Part shown: positions 1-7,989 of the stretch, one piece after another
Position numbering within the stretch: the stretch's first letter is position 1
How the letters are laid out: the number at the start of each line of letters is the position of its first letter
From: Chromatiaceae bacterium
GTDB taxonomy: Bacteria > Pseudomonadota > Gammaproteobacteria > Chromatiales > Chromatiaceae
Length of the DNA: 64,000 bases
NCBI GenBank assembly: GCA_024235175.1
Contig: JACKMX010000006.1
Location: forward strand, 114,501-178,500
Reading direction: 5' to 3'
The notes under the pieces: model-generated
What the model saw: only the letters and a program-made list of their open reading frames with translations
Databases searched by the model: none
Told to the model about the DNA's origin: nothing
Made by a program: the position numbers and the translations under genes

Positions 1-229
1 GAACGGGATTGTTTTTCGCCAGGCTGGCTGATGCCTCAGTCTGCATATCCAGCTTTTTCAGAATGCGGCGAACCGAGTACTTGCTCCAGGGTTGACCGGT
101 CAAAGAGAGTACACCGTCCGCATTCAGTTTGTCGGCCATACCCTGCTGAGTGAGGCCCTGGCCGTTTTCGTTGCGAATCTCCAACAACGCATCGAAGTGA
201 GGTCGCATGTTTTCAACTGCCTCTTCCAT
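1..229 (-). CDS. Recombinase-like helix-turn-helix protein, partial
   Basis: Only the first 76 residues are visible because the frame runs off the left window edge. ATG at 229 is preceded by AGGAG with a 7-nt spacer (237-241), a strong start signal. The visible part reads like the DNA-binding module next to serine recombinase domains: GLTQQGMADKLNADGV followed by GQPWSKYSVRRILKKL, the pattern of a helix-turn-helix in which an organism chooses among targets. No catalytic domain lies in the visible part. It may be a small stand-alone DNA-binding protein of unknown role. Function is not assigned. Confidence 0.6.
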   Translation of the reverse strand, partial: MEEAVENMRPHFDALLEIRNENGQGLTQQGMADKLNADGVLSLTGQPWSKYSVRRILKKLDMQTEASASLAKNNPV

Positions 230-497
230 CGCACATCTCCTCTCTGATTACTTTGGATCTTTGGTTATATGCAACATCTATATGTATTGTTTTAATGGCT
301 TGAGTGGCATATCCCTGGAAACCCGTCAAAGTTATCCTGACGCATCTCCCACCCGGCAAAAAAATCCACTTCGAATTCCCTTTTAACCCTCTCTGCCTGT
401 TCGTATCTCACTGCCTGGCCGTGCTCCGGCAATGCGGCAGTCAAATTCTCTTCGCTTTTATTCCGTTGTTTCCGGAACTCAATCTAGCGTCAACCTC

Positions 498-728
498 TTA
501 AGAGAGAATAGTCCGCAGCTCCTGAGCATACTCTGCCGCTCTGATTCCGATATTGGTCAGATAGCCGCCGTCAACCTGGGTGACCAGACCTTTGTCGAAT
601 AAGCGCTTTGTTGCTGCAACGGTGTCAGGGCCTGCCGTCTTGTGCACCTTGATTCCCTCCTGAACCGAGGCGAGATCGAAGAGCAATAAAATTTCCATCT
701 CTTCAACTTGTTCCCGTGTGTACCGCAT
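498..728 (-). CDS. TIGR02647-family small DNA-binding-like protein
   Basis: A 76-residue protein starting MRYTREQVEEMEILLLFDL and ending in a winged-helix-like segment (RLFDKGLVTQVDGGYLTNIG). It matches the conserved TIGR02647 family known from Pseudomonas and relatives, whose function is not established. I chose ATG at 728 rather than an upstream start because family members begin at this point; a GGAG lies 12 nt upstream (742-745). It is downstream of the DUF6489-like gene with about 10 bases between them, so the two are probably co-transcribed. Confidence 0.75.
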   Translation of the reverse strand: MRYTREQVEEMEILLLFDLASVQEGIKVHKTAGPDTVAATKRLFDKGLVTQVDGGYLTNIGIRAAEYAQELRTILS

Positions 729-738
729 AGCCCGCGTC

Positions 739-996
739 CTACTCCTTTTTGTTTTTACTGCGGTCTGAGTAGACCTGCAGAAAGCCACTCATTAGCTTTT
801 GAAAGGCATCCATGGCACCGGCCGATTGCGCCAGATAAGGCTGCATCACGCTGAGTGGATCATAGCCCTCGACCCCGGTCACCATATTGTTTCGAATCTG
901 GTCGAAAATCTCATTTTGAAAACCCTGGACATCCGGCCACCCCATCAGTTTCCTGAACTCCTCCGGGCTGATATCGATCTCAATATTGATTTTCAT
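739..996 (-). CDS. DUF6489-like small protein
   Basis: An 85-residue acidic protein with no membrane segment or signal peptide. The N-terminus MKINIEIDISPEEFRKLMGWPD and the following helical region resemble the DUF6489 family of proteobacterial proteins (assignment from memory of the family). The C-terminal half is predicted helical (YLAQSAGAMDAFQKLMSGFL). ATG at 996 has a GGAGA six bases upstream. It is the first gene of a two-gene minus-strand unit with the TIGR02647 gene. Function unknown. Confidence 0.6.
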   Translation of the reverse strand: MKINIEIDISPEEFRKLMGWPDVQGFQNEIFDQIRNNMVTGVEGYDPLSVMQPYLAQSAGAMDAFQKLMSGFLQVYSDRSKNKKE

Positions 997-1201
997 TGCA
1001 TCTCCAGAGTCAGCTAAAGTTGGTTCATCTTAGGATAGCTGGATTCTAGCCATTTTTATGACAGGTACGTTACATTACATGGGGCGTTCAAGCAAAGTCT
1101 CTCTCCTGGAAAGTATTACCAGGCAAACCGCTTTAATGCCCGGCGGAATCAGAGACAAGGGGCTGCCAGTGACTGCTGCAAACCGGGAGGGCTGACAGAC
1201 C

Positions 1202-2167
1202 ATGAATCGAACAAATCAACGTTACGCCGGCTGCCGGCTGGATCGTGCTGCCGGGCTTCGCACCGACCCGGCCTGGGTGGCGGCGCAATTTGCCGATCCA
1301 GCTGCCCGAATACTTCCACTGTGGCGCAATCGAAATCTGGTCGCTTTCGCCGACGGTGCCCGCCGACTCCCCAATCTGGTCGGTCTTGCGCGCGGTAAGG
1401 CACACGCTGTCCTTGCGGCCGCCAGTGAAACGGTTTTTCTTGGGCTGGACTCCGGCACGGCGCTGTTTGCGGCGGACATCTCAGGGCTTTCCGAAACGGA
1501 ATCGGTAGAGATAGCGGGCAGTGCACGGTTTCTCGATCTGCGTCGCATAGGCCCATCGATGGCTGCCGATGAGGCAGCACTCGCCGCCTATGCCCGCAGT
1601 GCATTGCGCTGGCATAGGTACAGCCGCTATTGCGGACACTGCGGTGCCGCGAGCGAAATTCGTAATGGCGGACACCTGCGTATCTGCAGTAACGAAAATT
1701 GCAGACGGGAAATATATCCAAGAACGGATCCCGCGGTGATCATGTTGGTGGTGGAGCAGCCATCGGGCGGGGAGCCTCCGCGATGCCTGCTGGCCAATCA
1801 CCATCGCTCCCCCACAGGCAGCTACTCCACCCTGGCCGGCTTCGTGGAGCCGGGTGAAAGCCTGGAGGAGGCGGTGGCAAGAGAGGTTTTTGAAGAGGTT
1901 GGCATCCGTCTGTGCAACATCAGCTACCAGGGCTCACAGCCCTGGCCATTCCCTGCATCAATCATGCTGGGGTTCCGCGCAGTTGCCGAGACCACAGAGA
2001 TCCTTATCGATCCTGCCGAGATAGGCGATGCCCGGTGGTTTACCCCGGCCGAGATTTCAAAATTGGGTGAATGGGGCGATCCAGGCGCCAAACGGCGCCT
2101 GTCGCCCAAAGACTCCATTGCCCGGTATCTTATCGACTCCTGGCTGGAAGATGTGACTGCACCCTGA
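1202..2167 (+). CDS. nudC: NAD(+) diphosphatase / NADH pyrophosphatase
   Basis: A 321-residue cytoplasmic Nudix hydrolase that cleaves NAD(H) to NMN(H) and AMP and, in E. coli, removes NAD caps from RNA. A four-cysteine zinc ribbon lies at C144, C147, C162 and C167 (CGHC, CSNENC). The Nudix box GFVEPGESLEEAVAREVFEEVG starts at about residue 213 and retains the REXXEE metal ligands. The NADH-specific signature SQPWPFP is at 245-251 and separates this enzyme from other Nudix hydrolases. An N-terminal NUDIX-like domain precedes the zinc ribbon. It is convergent with leuA; only 12 bases separate the stop codons. Confidence 0.95.
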   Translation: MNRTNQRYAGCRLDRAAGLRTDPAWVAAQFADPAARILPLWRNRNLVAFADGARRLPNLVGLARGKAHAVLAAASETVFLGLDSGTALFAADISGLSETESVEIAGSARFLDLRRIGPSMAADEAALAAYARSALRWHRYSRYCGHCGAASEIRNGGHLRICSNENCRREIYPRTDPAVIMLVVEQPSGGEPPRCLLANHHRSPTGSYSTLAGFVEPGESLEEAVAREVFEEVGIRLCNISYQGSQPWPFPASIMLGFRAVAETTEILIDPAEIGDARWFTPAEISKLGEWGDPGAKRRLSPKDSIARYLIDSWLEDVTAP

Positions 2168-2179
2168 GCATCTGTATCT

Positions 2180-3850
2180 CTAAGCTGCCTCTATCCGCTG
2201 CGGCTGCGCCTGTCGATTCAACGCCGATAGCAACGCCTTCAGTGCTGCGCTGACGGTATCCCGGTCAAACGCGGCGCCCGATTTCCGCGCTCCACCGATA
2301 TTGATCTGAACATAGGCGACGGCTTCCGCATCTGTCCCCTCGCCGATGGCGTGCTCCTGGAAATCGACGATATTCAGCTGCTGGTTGCTGTAGCGCATCC
2401 ACGCATCAGCAAATGCAGAGATGGCGCCCTCACCTTCCCCCTTCAGCAAGCGCTTGTTTCCGCGATCGGAGATTTGCACTTCGATGCGGTCGTTCTCTTC
2501 CCGGTCCAGCCGGTACCCGAGCAGTGTGTGAGGTGCCTGGTCATGCACGAAGTGATCCCGGAACAGACGATAGATATCCCTGCTGGTGACCTCTCCCGCC
2601 TGTTGCTCGCTGGCTTTCTGCACAGACTGGGCCAGCTCCACCTGCACCCAGCGCGGCAGCGTGAGCCCAAAGTCACGTTCGAGCACAAAGGCAACACCAC
2701 CCTTGCCCGATTGACTGTTGACCCGGATAACCGCCTGATAGTCGCGTCCCAGATCTTTAGGGTCGATTGGCAGATAAGCAACCTGCCAGGGCTCATCCGG
2801 CTGCTGTTTCAGCAGGCATTTGCGGATTGCATCCTGGTGACTGCCGGAGAAAGCGGTATAAACCAGTTCGCCCACCCAGGGATGACGCGGATGCACGGCA
2901 ATCCCCGTGCAGTTGGACACGACCTGAATAATCTCATCCGGATTGGAGAGGTCGAGCCGTGGATCCACGCCCTGGCTGTAGAGATTCATGGCCAGGGTGA
3001 CGATATCCATGTTACCGGTTCTTTCGCCATTACCGAGCAGGGTTCCCTCCACCCGGTCGGCCCCTGCCAGCAACGCCAGTTCCGCCGCTGCCACCGAGCA
3101 ACCCCGGTCGTTGTGCGTATGTACCGAGAGCAGGATGCTCTCCCTACGGCGGACATGGGTGGCAAAGTACTCTACCTGATCCGCAAACAGATTGGGCGTC
3201 GAGGACTCCACCGTCGATGGCAGGTTTATTATGCAGCGTCGTTCTGGCGTGGGCTGCCACACATCCAGCACCGCATTGCACACCTCTACAGCAAAGTCCA
3301 TCTCGGTGCCGGTAAAACTTTCCGGCGAATATTGAAAGATCCACTCGGTGTCCGGGTGCTTCCGCGCTTCCCGCTGCAGCAATTCCGCGCCCTGTACGGC
3401 GATTGCGGTAATGCCCTGACGGTCCTTGGAGAATACCCGTTCGCGCTGAATCGTGGAGGTGGAGTTGTAGACATGCACAATGGCACGTCTGGCTCCCCTG
3501 AGTGCCTCGAAGGTACGGGTTATCAGATCTTCACGCGCCTGCACCAGCGCCTGCACCGTGACATCTTCCGGGATCTGATCGTTGTCGATGAGCCAGCGAA
3601 CGAAGTCAAAGTCCGGCTGGCTGGCGGACGGGAATCCGATCTCGATCTCCTTGAGGCCAATCTTCACCAGCAGTGCCCAGAGGCGCTGTTTCTGCACGAC
3701 GCTCATCGGCTCCAGCAGCGCCTGGTTGCCATCGCGCAGGTCAACACTGGCCCAACGCGGCGCTTGAGTGATTGTGCGATCCGGCCAGCGGCGATTAGGC
3801 AGCATGACTGGAGGGACAGGGCGGTATTTTGTATGATCGAACGCTTTCAC
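2180..3850 (-). CDS. leuA: 2-isopropylmalate synthase (LeuA type 2)
   Basis: A 556-residue enzyme that condenses acetyl-CoA with 2-oxoisovalerate, the committed step of leucine synthesis. The HMGL-like TIM barrel carries LRDGNQAL (38-45) and the metal motif HTHNDRG (244-250), and GNGERTGN (273-280) is the usual barrel-end motif. A C-terminal regulatory LeuA-dimer domain follows (from about 430), the probable site of leucine feedback. Length and the N-terminal sequence KYRPVPPVMLPNRRWPD fit the TIGR00970 type, not the shorter E. coli type. The start is GTG at 3850, with AGAGG about 10 bases upstream. No leuB, leuC or leuD is nearby. A structured leader precedes it. Confidence 0.95.
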   Translation of the reverse strand: MKAFDHTKYRPVPPVMLPNRRWPDRTITQAPRWASVDLRDGNQALLEPMSVVQKQRLWALLVKIGLKEIEIGFPSASQPDFDFVRWLIDNDQIPEDVTVQALVQAREDLITRTFEALRGARRAIVHVYNSTSTIQRERVFSKDRQGITAIAVQGAELLQREARKHPDTEWIFQYSPESFTGTEMDFAVEVCNAVLDVWQPTPERRCIINLPSTVESSTPNLFADQVEYFATHVRRRESILLSVHTHNDRGCSVAAAELALLAGADRVEGTLLGNGERTGNMDIVTLAMNLYSQGVDPRLDLSNPDEIIQVVSNCTGIAVHPRHPWVGELVYTAFSGSHQDAIRKCLLKQQPDEPWQVAYLPIDPKDLGRDYQAVIRVNSQSGKGGVAFVLERDFGLTLPRWVQVELAQSVQKASEQQAGEVTSRDIYRLFRDHFVHDQAPHTLLGYRLDREENDRIEVQISDRGNKRLLKGEGEGAISAFADAWMRYSNQQLNIVDFQEHAIGEGTDAEAVAYVQINIGGARKSGAAFDRDTVSAALKALLSALNRQAQPQRIEAA

Positions 3851-4287
3851 GTCACTTTATCCTCTGGGTAACCCTGAAGATCACCACTAATGGTTATCTC
3901 TTCAGCTTTTGGTGTGTGCCGAAAGGGGAGAGCTCTCACTCTCCCCTCTCTGAACAAGTGAAAATCGCGACCCTCCTGGGCGAGGGAAGTGCAAATAACG
4001 CTGGAGCGGTTATTTGCCATCATTTTCGCTTTGATCCGAACAAGCTTTCTCTGCTGGTGGCTTCGGTTCAACTTAGTTTGGCCTCTCCCCGGGTAGGGTT
4101 TGTGACCGACCACGCCTTGTGGGCTTGGTTTGCATCGACGCTGCCGGGTAGGCAGCGACTTTTTGTGTCTGCTGTAGCGGACGGTTATATAGTAGGCGAA
4201 CCCGCAGGGTGAATGATTGCGTTTTAAGGTTATAAACAGATCTATTTAAGAAAAAAATAGCTATTAATAAATAATAATCAAAATAAT
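3851..4287 (-). promoter_or_regulatory. Hairpin-rich leader upstream of leuA
   Basis: No convincing gene lies between leuA and gloA. Read on minus, the leuA leader can form three hairpins in series: arms at 4005-4017/3991-4002 (GCAAATAACCGCT against AGCGTTATTTGC), 3982-3986/3971-3975 (CCCTC/GAGGG), and 3939-3947/3924-3932 (AGGGGAGAG/CTCTCCCCT). The last is terminator-sized but lacks a T-run, and no leucine-codon cluster is visible, so classical attenuation is not demonstrated. The rest of the interval shows nothing identifiable. Confidence 0.4.
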
Positions 4288-4322
4288 ATTGCGCATTGAC
4301 AGAATAACAGCGCAATTAAATT
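4288..4322 (+). promoter_or_regulatory. Possible promoter/operator upstream of gloA
   Basis: A consensus -35 hexamer TTGACA (4296-4301) is followed after 15 bases by TAAATT (4317-4322). The -35 is bracketed by inverted repeats ATTGCGC (4288-4294) and GCGCAAT (4310-4316), centred two helical turns apart, which suggests a dimeric repressor site. The start of gloA is about 145 bases downstream, so the transcript would have a long leader. The suboptimal spacer keeps confidence low. Confidence 0.35.
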
Positions 4323-4467
4323 GTATTAAAGATTGAAGGCATCAGTTTCATTGATTTAATACGGCGATGTTGAGACTATCCGCAATTATCAGCCATCAGA
4401 TGCTTTGGATCTCCCTCCCATCTAAGCTCCGGAATCCAGGCACCGCCCAGAGAGCTATCGAAAAATC

Positions 4468-4851
4468 ATGCGCATACTGCACACCATGCTAAGGGTTACC
4501 AACCTGAATCGGTCACTCAGCTTCTATACCGAAGTTCTGGGCATGAGCCTGCTGAGGAAGCAGGAGTACCCTGAAGGCAAATTCACGCTGGCATTCCTCG
4601 GTTACGGCAGCGAGTCCGATAATGCAGTACTGGAGTTGACCTACAACTGGGGCGTCGATAGTTACGATATGGGCAGTGCATATGGCCATATCGCGATTGA
4701 GGTGGAGGATGTTTACCAGGCAACCGACCAGATCAGGCGCCTCGGTGGAAAGGTGCTGCGGGACGCCGGCCCGATGAATGCCGGAACCACCGTTATCTCA
4801 TTCATCGAGGATCCGGACGGTTATCCCATAGAGTTGATCGGCGCCAGGTAA
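4468..4851 (+). CDS. gloA: Lactoylglutathione lyase (glyoxalase I)
   Basis: A 127-residue metalloenzyme that isomerises the methylglyoxal-glutathione hemithioacetal to S-lactoylglutathione. Two vicinal-oxygen-chelate repeats are present. The metal ligands fall at H5, E56, H74 and E122, the same numbering as the nickel-dependent E. coli enzyme. Length is typical for the short bacterial type. It is followed by an Lrp-type regulator on the same strand 130 bases away, but no shared operon is obvious. Confidence 0.95.
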   Translation: MRILHTMLRVTNLNRSLSFYTEVLGMSLLRKQEYPEGKFTLAFLGYGSESDNAVLELTYNWGVDSYDMGSAYGHIAIEVEDVYQATDQIRRLGGKVLRDAGPMNAGTTVISFIEDPDGYPIELIGAR

Positions 4852-4910
4852 CAGTCCCATCCTCAACCGTGCATCGCTCGGTGCCGGTGTAAAAAGGGAC
4901 AGCAATCGAA

Positions 4911-4944
4911 CAATATAATATTGCCGCGTATCCCCGGCTATACT
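4911..4944 (+). promoter_or_regulatory. Palindrome and -10 box upstream of the Lrp/AsnC gene
   Basis: A perfect 13-bp palindrome CAATATAATATTG (4911-4923) lies just upstream of a good -10 hexamer TATACT (4939-4944). The palindrome occupies the -35 region, which fits autoregulation by the downstream Lrp/AsnC-type protein. The link between site and regulator is inference from position only. Confidence 0.4.
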
Positions 4945-4983
4945 ACTTATTATTGCGCGTACCTATTGATTTAGAGATATATA

Positions 4984-5448
4984 ATGCGGCTGGACAGATA
5001 CGATCGAAGAATACTGGAGGTACTGCAGGACGAGGGCCGCATCAGTAACCAGGAGCTCGCCGACCGCATCGGTCTCTCCCAGTCACCCTGCCTGAGGCGT
5101 GTGCGGGCACTTGAGGAGAGCGGATTGATCACCGGTTACCGGGCACTGGTTGATGCCAAAAAGCTGGGGCTGAATCTGCTGGCCCTGATACACATCTCCA
5201 TGGACAGGCACACACCCGAGCGATTCACCAATTTCGATCGTGTGGTATCTTCGCTTCCGGAGGTACTGGAGTGCCTGCTGATTACCGGTCAGGACGCCGA
5301 CTATCAGTTGAAGGTCGTGGTGCAGGACATGGATGCCTATCAGGCGCTGCTGCTGAATAGAATAACCCGTATCGAAGGGGTGACCGGCGTCCATTCAAGT
5401 TTTGTACTGCGGCAGGTGGTGGCGCGGACCGCAATGCCGCTGCCCTGA
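4984..5448 (+). CDS. Lrp/AsnC family transcriptional regulator
   Basis: A 154-residue two-domain regulator. The N-terminal winged helix-turn-helix (residues 4-60; LDRYDRRILEVLQDEGRIS, NQELADRIGLSQSPCLRRV) is typical of the family. Residues 65-150 form the RAM/AsnC effector-binding and oligomerisation domain. Such proteins respond to amino acids. The target is unknown; the neighbours gloA (same strand) and yajD (convergent) do not suggest one. It could belong to the Lrp or the broader AsnC subgroup, and I do not assign a symbol. Confidence 0.9.
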   Translation: MRLDRYDRRILEVLQDEGRISNQELADRIGLSQSPCLRRVRALEESGLITGYRALVDAKKLGLNLLALIHISMDRHTPERFTNFDRVVSSLPEVLECLLITGQDADYQLKVVVQDMDAYQALLLNRITRIEGVTGVHSSFVLRQVVARTAMPLP

Positions 5449-5460
5449 TTATAGCGGTGC

Positions 5461-5838
5461 TCAGTCGTCCTGCCCCCTGTCGAGCATCTGTTTCAGCGCC
5501 GCGAACGGATTGTGCGTCGTGGAACGGGTCTCTGCTTCATTACCGGAACTGCAACCGGCCTCCAGATAACGCGAATGCTCGTTGTCATGGCAATAGATAC
5601 AGAGCAACTCCCAGTTGCTGCCGTCGGGTGGATTGTTGTCGTGGTTGTGATCGCGGTGGTGAACCGTCAACTCGTGCAGATTCGCACGGGTAAACTCGCG
5701 GGTGCAGCGGCCGCACACCCAGGGATACATTTTGAGCGACTTCTCACGATATCCAGCCTCCCGCTGCTCACGGCTGCGTCTTGCCTCGGCAACGACCCGG
5801 TCGAGCCTGTCCATTTTGTCCGGAGTTGATCTGTTCAC
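5461..5838 (-). CDS. yajD: YajD family HNH nuclease
   Basis: A 125-residue protein matching E. coli YajD closely in the core: GYREKSLKMYPWVCGRC, TVHHRDHNHDNNP and DGSNWELLCIYCHDNEH. Two CXXC pairs (CGRC, CIYC) bind structural zinc around an HNH nuclease fold, with HH as the presumed metal/catalytic pair. The C-terminus NPFAALKQML also matches the family. I chose GTG at 5838, with GAGG upstream; an ATG farther upstream (5925) would add 29 unconserved residues. Family function in the cell is not known. It is convergent with the Lrp-type gene, with 12 bases between stops. Confidence 0.85.
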   Translation of the reverse strand: MNRSTPDKMDRLDRVVAEARRSREQREAGYREKSLKMYPWVCGRCTREFTRANLHELTVHHRDHNHDNNPPDGSNWELLCIYCHDNEHSRYLEAGCSSGNEAETRSTTHNPFAALKQMLDRGQDD

Positions 5839-6066
5839 GCCCAATCCTCTTTTTCTGGTCGGTGCATGATTGAAAATAGCATAAAAAACCTGATCATGGA
5901 GAGCCGCGTCCCGATGGCAAGCCAATATGGAAGCTGAATGCCTTGAGCGCTATAGTAAGCGGCGCCCGCTGTCAGGGTTCACCTTCTGGGCGCGCATGTT
6001 CGGCACAGCGCCTGATGCAGGTGCAGATTTTATGCCGCACTGAACAGTGACCATTCGTCAATTCCT

Positions 6067-7359
6067 ATGATACAGCGCACCGACCACCCGCCGCTGCACC
6101 TCTCCTGGATGATCTGGGGGCTTGGTGCAATGCTCTATCTGATCGGCTTCTATCAGCGTGTCGCGCCTGGCGTTATGACCGCTGAACTGATGGTGGATTT
6201 TTCGCTGAGCGCTGCCGCATTGGGTAACCTCTCAGCGTTCTACTTCTACAGTTACGTCGCCATGCAGGTCCCGACCGGGCTTCTGGCGGACCATTGGGGT
6301 CCCCGCCGCCTGCTGACCCTGGGCGCCATGATTGCAGCTGTAGGCACCTCTGTTTTTGCGCTCGCCTCTGACGTCTGGTGGGCAGGTCTGGGACGGCTGC
6401 TGATCGGGGGTTCGGTGGCGGTTGCGTTCGTGGGTATGCTCAAGCTTGCCGGACATTGGCTTCCCCAAAAGCTGTACGCCCTGGCCTCCGGAATGGCTCT
6501 ATTCTTCGGTATCCTCGGTGCGGTTTTCGCGGGTGTTCCGCTGAGGCTGCTGGTGGATGGCATCGGCTGGCGCAGTGTGATGCTGGGTTCGGCACTGCTT
6601 ACTGCGGCGGTGGCGCTGGCAATCTGGTGGCTGGTTCGGGACGACCCTTCGGAAAAAAACTACCAAAGTTATGCGCTCGATTCCGAACATCAATCCGAGC
6701 GGAAGGGCGGCACTCTCCTCAACGGAATAGGCGAAGTGTTCCGCTATCTCAACACCTGGCTGCTCTTTCTTATACCGGGCGGCGTGGTAGGCACAGTGCT
6801 GACCTTTGCCGGACTTTGGGGTGTTCCTTATCTGACGTCCCATTACGGTTTGCAGAAAACCGATGCAGCTGCCATCTGTTCCCTGCTATTGATCGCATGG
6901 GCTATAGGCGGTCCTGTTTTCGGCTGGTTATCCGATCATCTGGGCCATCGCAAGCCCCTCTACGCATTGGGCTGCGTGATGCAACTGGCCAGTTGGAGTC
7001 TGGTCCTGCTGGTTCCCGCCCTGCCGGTCTGGCTGTTGATCTCACTGCTGATCGTGGCGGGTTTCTTCGCCGGCAACATGATTATCGGTTTTGCCTACGC
7101 CAGGGAATCCGTACCTTCGTATCTCTCCGGCACAATCTCAGGAGTGGTTAACATGGGAGTCATGATGGGACCTATGGTGCTGCAGCCGGCGGTAGGCTGG
7201 GTACTTGACCTGCTATGGTCCGGGCAACTGGTTGACGGCGTAAGGCACTATGGTATCGAGGCTTACCGCAGCGGCTTTCTGCTGATGCTGGGCTGGTTGG
7301 CGCTCTCTACACTGTTGATATTCTTTACCCGCGAAACCCACTGCCGCCAGTACCGGTGA
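6067..7359 (+). CDS. MFS transporter
   Basis: A 430-residue inner-membrane protein with twelve predicted transmembrane helices and a cytoplasmic loop rich in charged residues around 195-215. The loop 2-3 motif of the major facilitator superfamily is visible as GLLADHWGPRR, and its repeat in the second half as GWLSDHLGHRK. The N-terminal FYQRVAPGVM is seen in a group of uncharacterised proteobacterial transporters. The substrate cannot be read from the sequence. It stands alone, with a lipoprotein gene 87 bases downstream. Confidence 0.85.
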   Translation: MIQRTDHPPLHLSWMIWGLGAMLYLIGFYQRVAPGVMTAELMVDFSLSAAALGNLSAFYFYSYVAMQVPTGLLADHWGPRRLLTLGAMIAAVGTSVFALASDVWWAGLGRLLIGGSVAVAFVGMLKLAGHWLPQKLYALASGMALFFGILGAVFAGVPLRLLVDGIGWRSVMLGSALLTAAVALAIWWLVRDDPSEKNYQSYALDSEHQSERKGGTLLNGIGEVFRYLNTWLLFLIPGGVVGTVLTFAGLWGVPYLTSHYGLQKTDAAAICSLLLIAWAIGGPVFGWLSDHLGHRKPLYALGCVMQLASWSLVLLVPALPVWLLISLLIVAGFFAGNMIIGFAYARESVPSYLSGTISGVVNMGVMMGPMVLQPAVGWVLDLLWSGQLVDGVRHYGIEAYRSGFLLMLGWLALSTLLIFFTRETHCRQYR

Positions 7360-7446
7360 AAACAGTGTTGCGAGTCCGGGAGGAGACTTTGGGGAGGCCA
7401 TTGCGCCGGTTATAATTTCGAAAGCTTACGGCTGGAGGGCTGAGAG

Positions 7447-7989
7447 ATGTTACCACCCAGAATATTTACTCTGGCATTGCTGACACTGTTGGCGGCATGC
7501 GGCCAGTCTGCTGTCAGGAATGGCAAAGATCCATTGGCATTTCTCGCTCCCGGCTCCGAAATTCAACTCACCCGCAACCTGGATATACCGGCCGGAGAAA
7601 CACGGGTTTTCTTTCAGCGGGGAAAAACAATCCCCAAACAGGAGCTCGACTACTACCACCCCAGCTGCGACCTGGAGGTCTGGGAACTGCGGCAGCAGGT
7701 TCGAACAGTCTCCAGAGATCTGTTTGTTATCGGCAGGCTGACCACTGGGCGCGATCCGGTTGTCCATATGGGTGCGACAAAACTGGCTGACAGCGCCCCC
7801 CTCAGTGGTTTGTTTGAGGATCGGGGCCCCTCGGTCCACCACTATTTGCGTGTTGAGCTGCACTCCGCCACTCAACCGGATGTGATGCGCCTCACCTGCC
7901 GTGGCGCTTGGGACGACTACTATGATGCGCGACTTCCCAGCGAGAAGGAGATAAAACTGGCGCTCGGGGATATCATGGTTTTCCTATAA
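7447..7989 (+). CDS. Putative lipoprotein of unknown function
   Basis: A 180-residue protein with a lipoprotein signal peptide: positive start MLPPR, hydrophobic core, and lipobox LAAC with the acylated cysteine at residue 18. Gly-Gln follow, so outer-membrane sorting is expected (no Asp at +2). Two further cysteines (in HPSCDLEVWEL and LTCRGAW) could form a disulfide. I do not recognise the family with certainty. Its stop codon overlaps by one base with the ATG of the following acyl-CoA ligase, so the two are translationally linked. Confidence 0.75.
   Translation: MLPPRIFTLALLTLLAACGQSAVRNGKDPLAFLAPGSEIQLTRNLDIPAGETRVFFQRGKTIPKQELDYYHPSCDLEVWELRQQVRTVSRDLFVIGRLTTGRDPVVHMGATKLADSAPLSGLFEDRGPSVHHYLRVELHSATQPDVMRLTCRGAWDDYYDARLPSEKEIKLALGDIMVFL

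Noticed and set aside
304..501. Plus-strand open frame of 65 codons
   Set aside because: No ribosome-binding site, ends against the TIGR02647 gene on the other strand, and looks like random coding.
2351..3871. Long plus-strand open frame of 506 codons opposite leuA
   Set aside because: It is the antisense shadow of a high-GC gene; its protein has no domain-like features while leuA is clear.
3847..4113. Open frame on minus ending in the leuA start (57-88 residues)
   Set aside because: No leucine-codon run, no recognised similarity and composition unlike a gene; it overlaps the leader hairpins. Kept only as part of the leader description.
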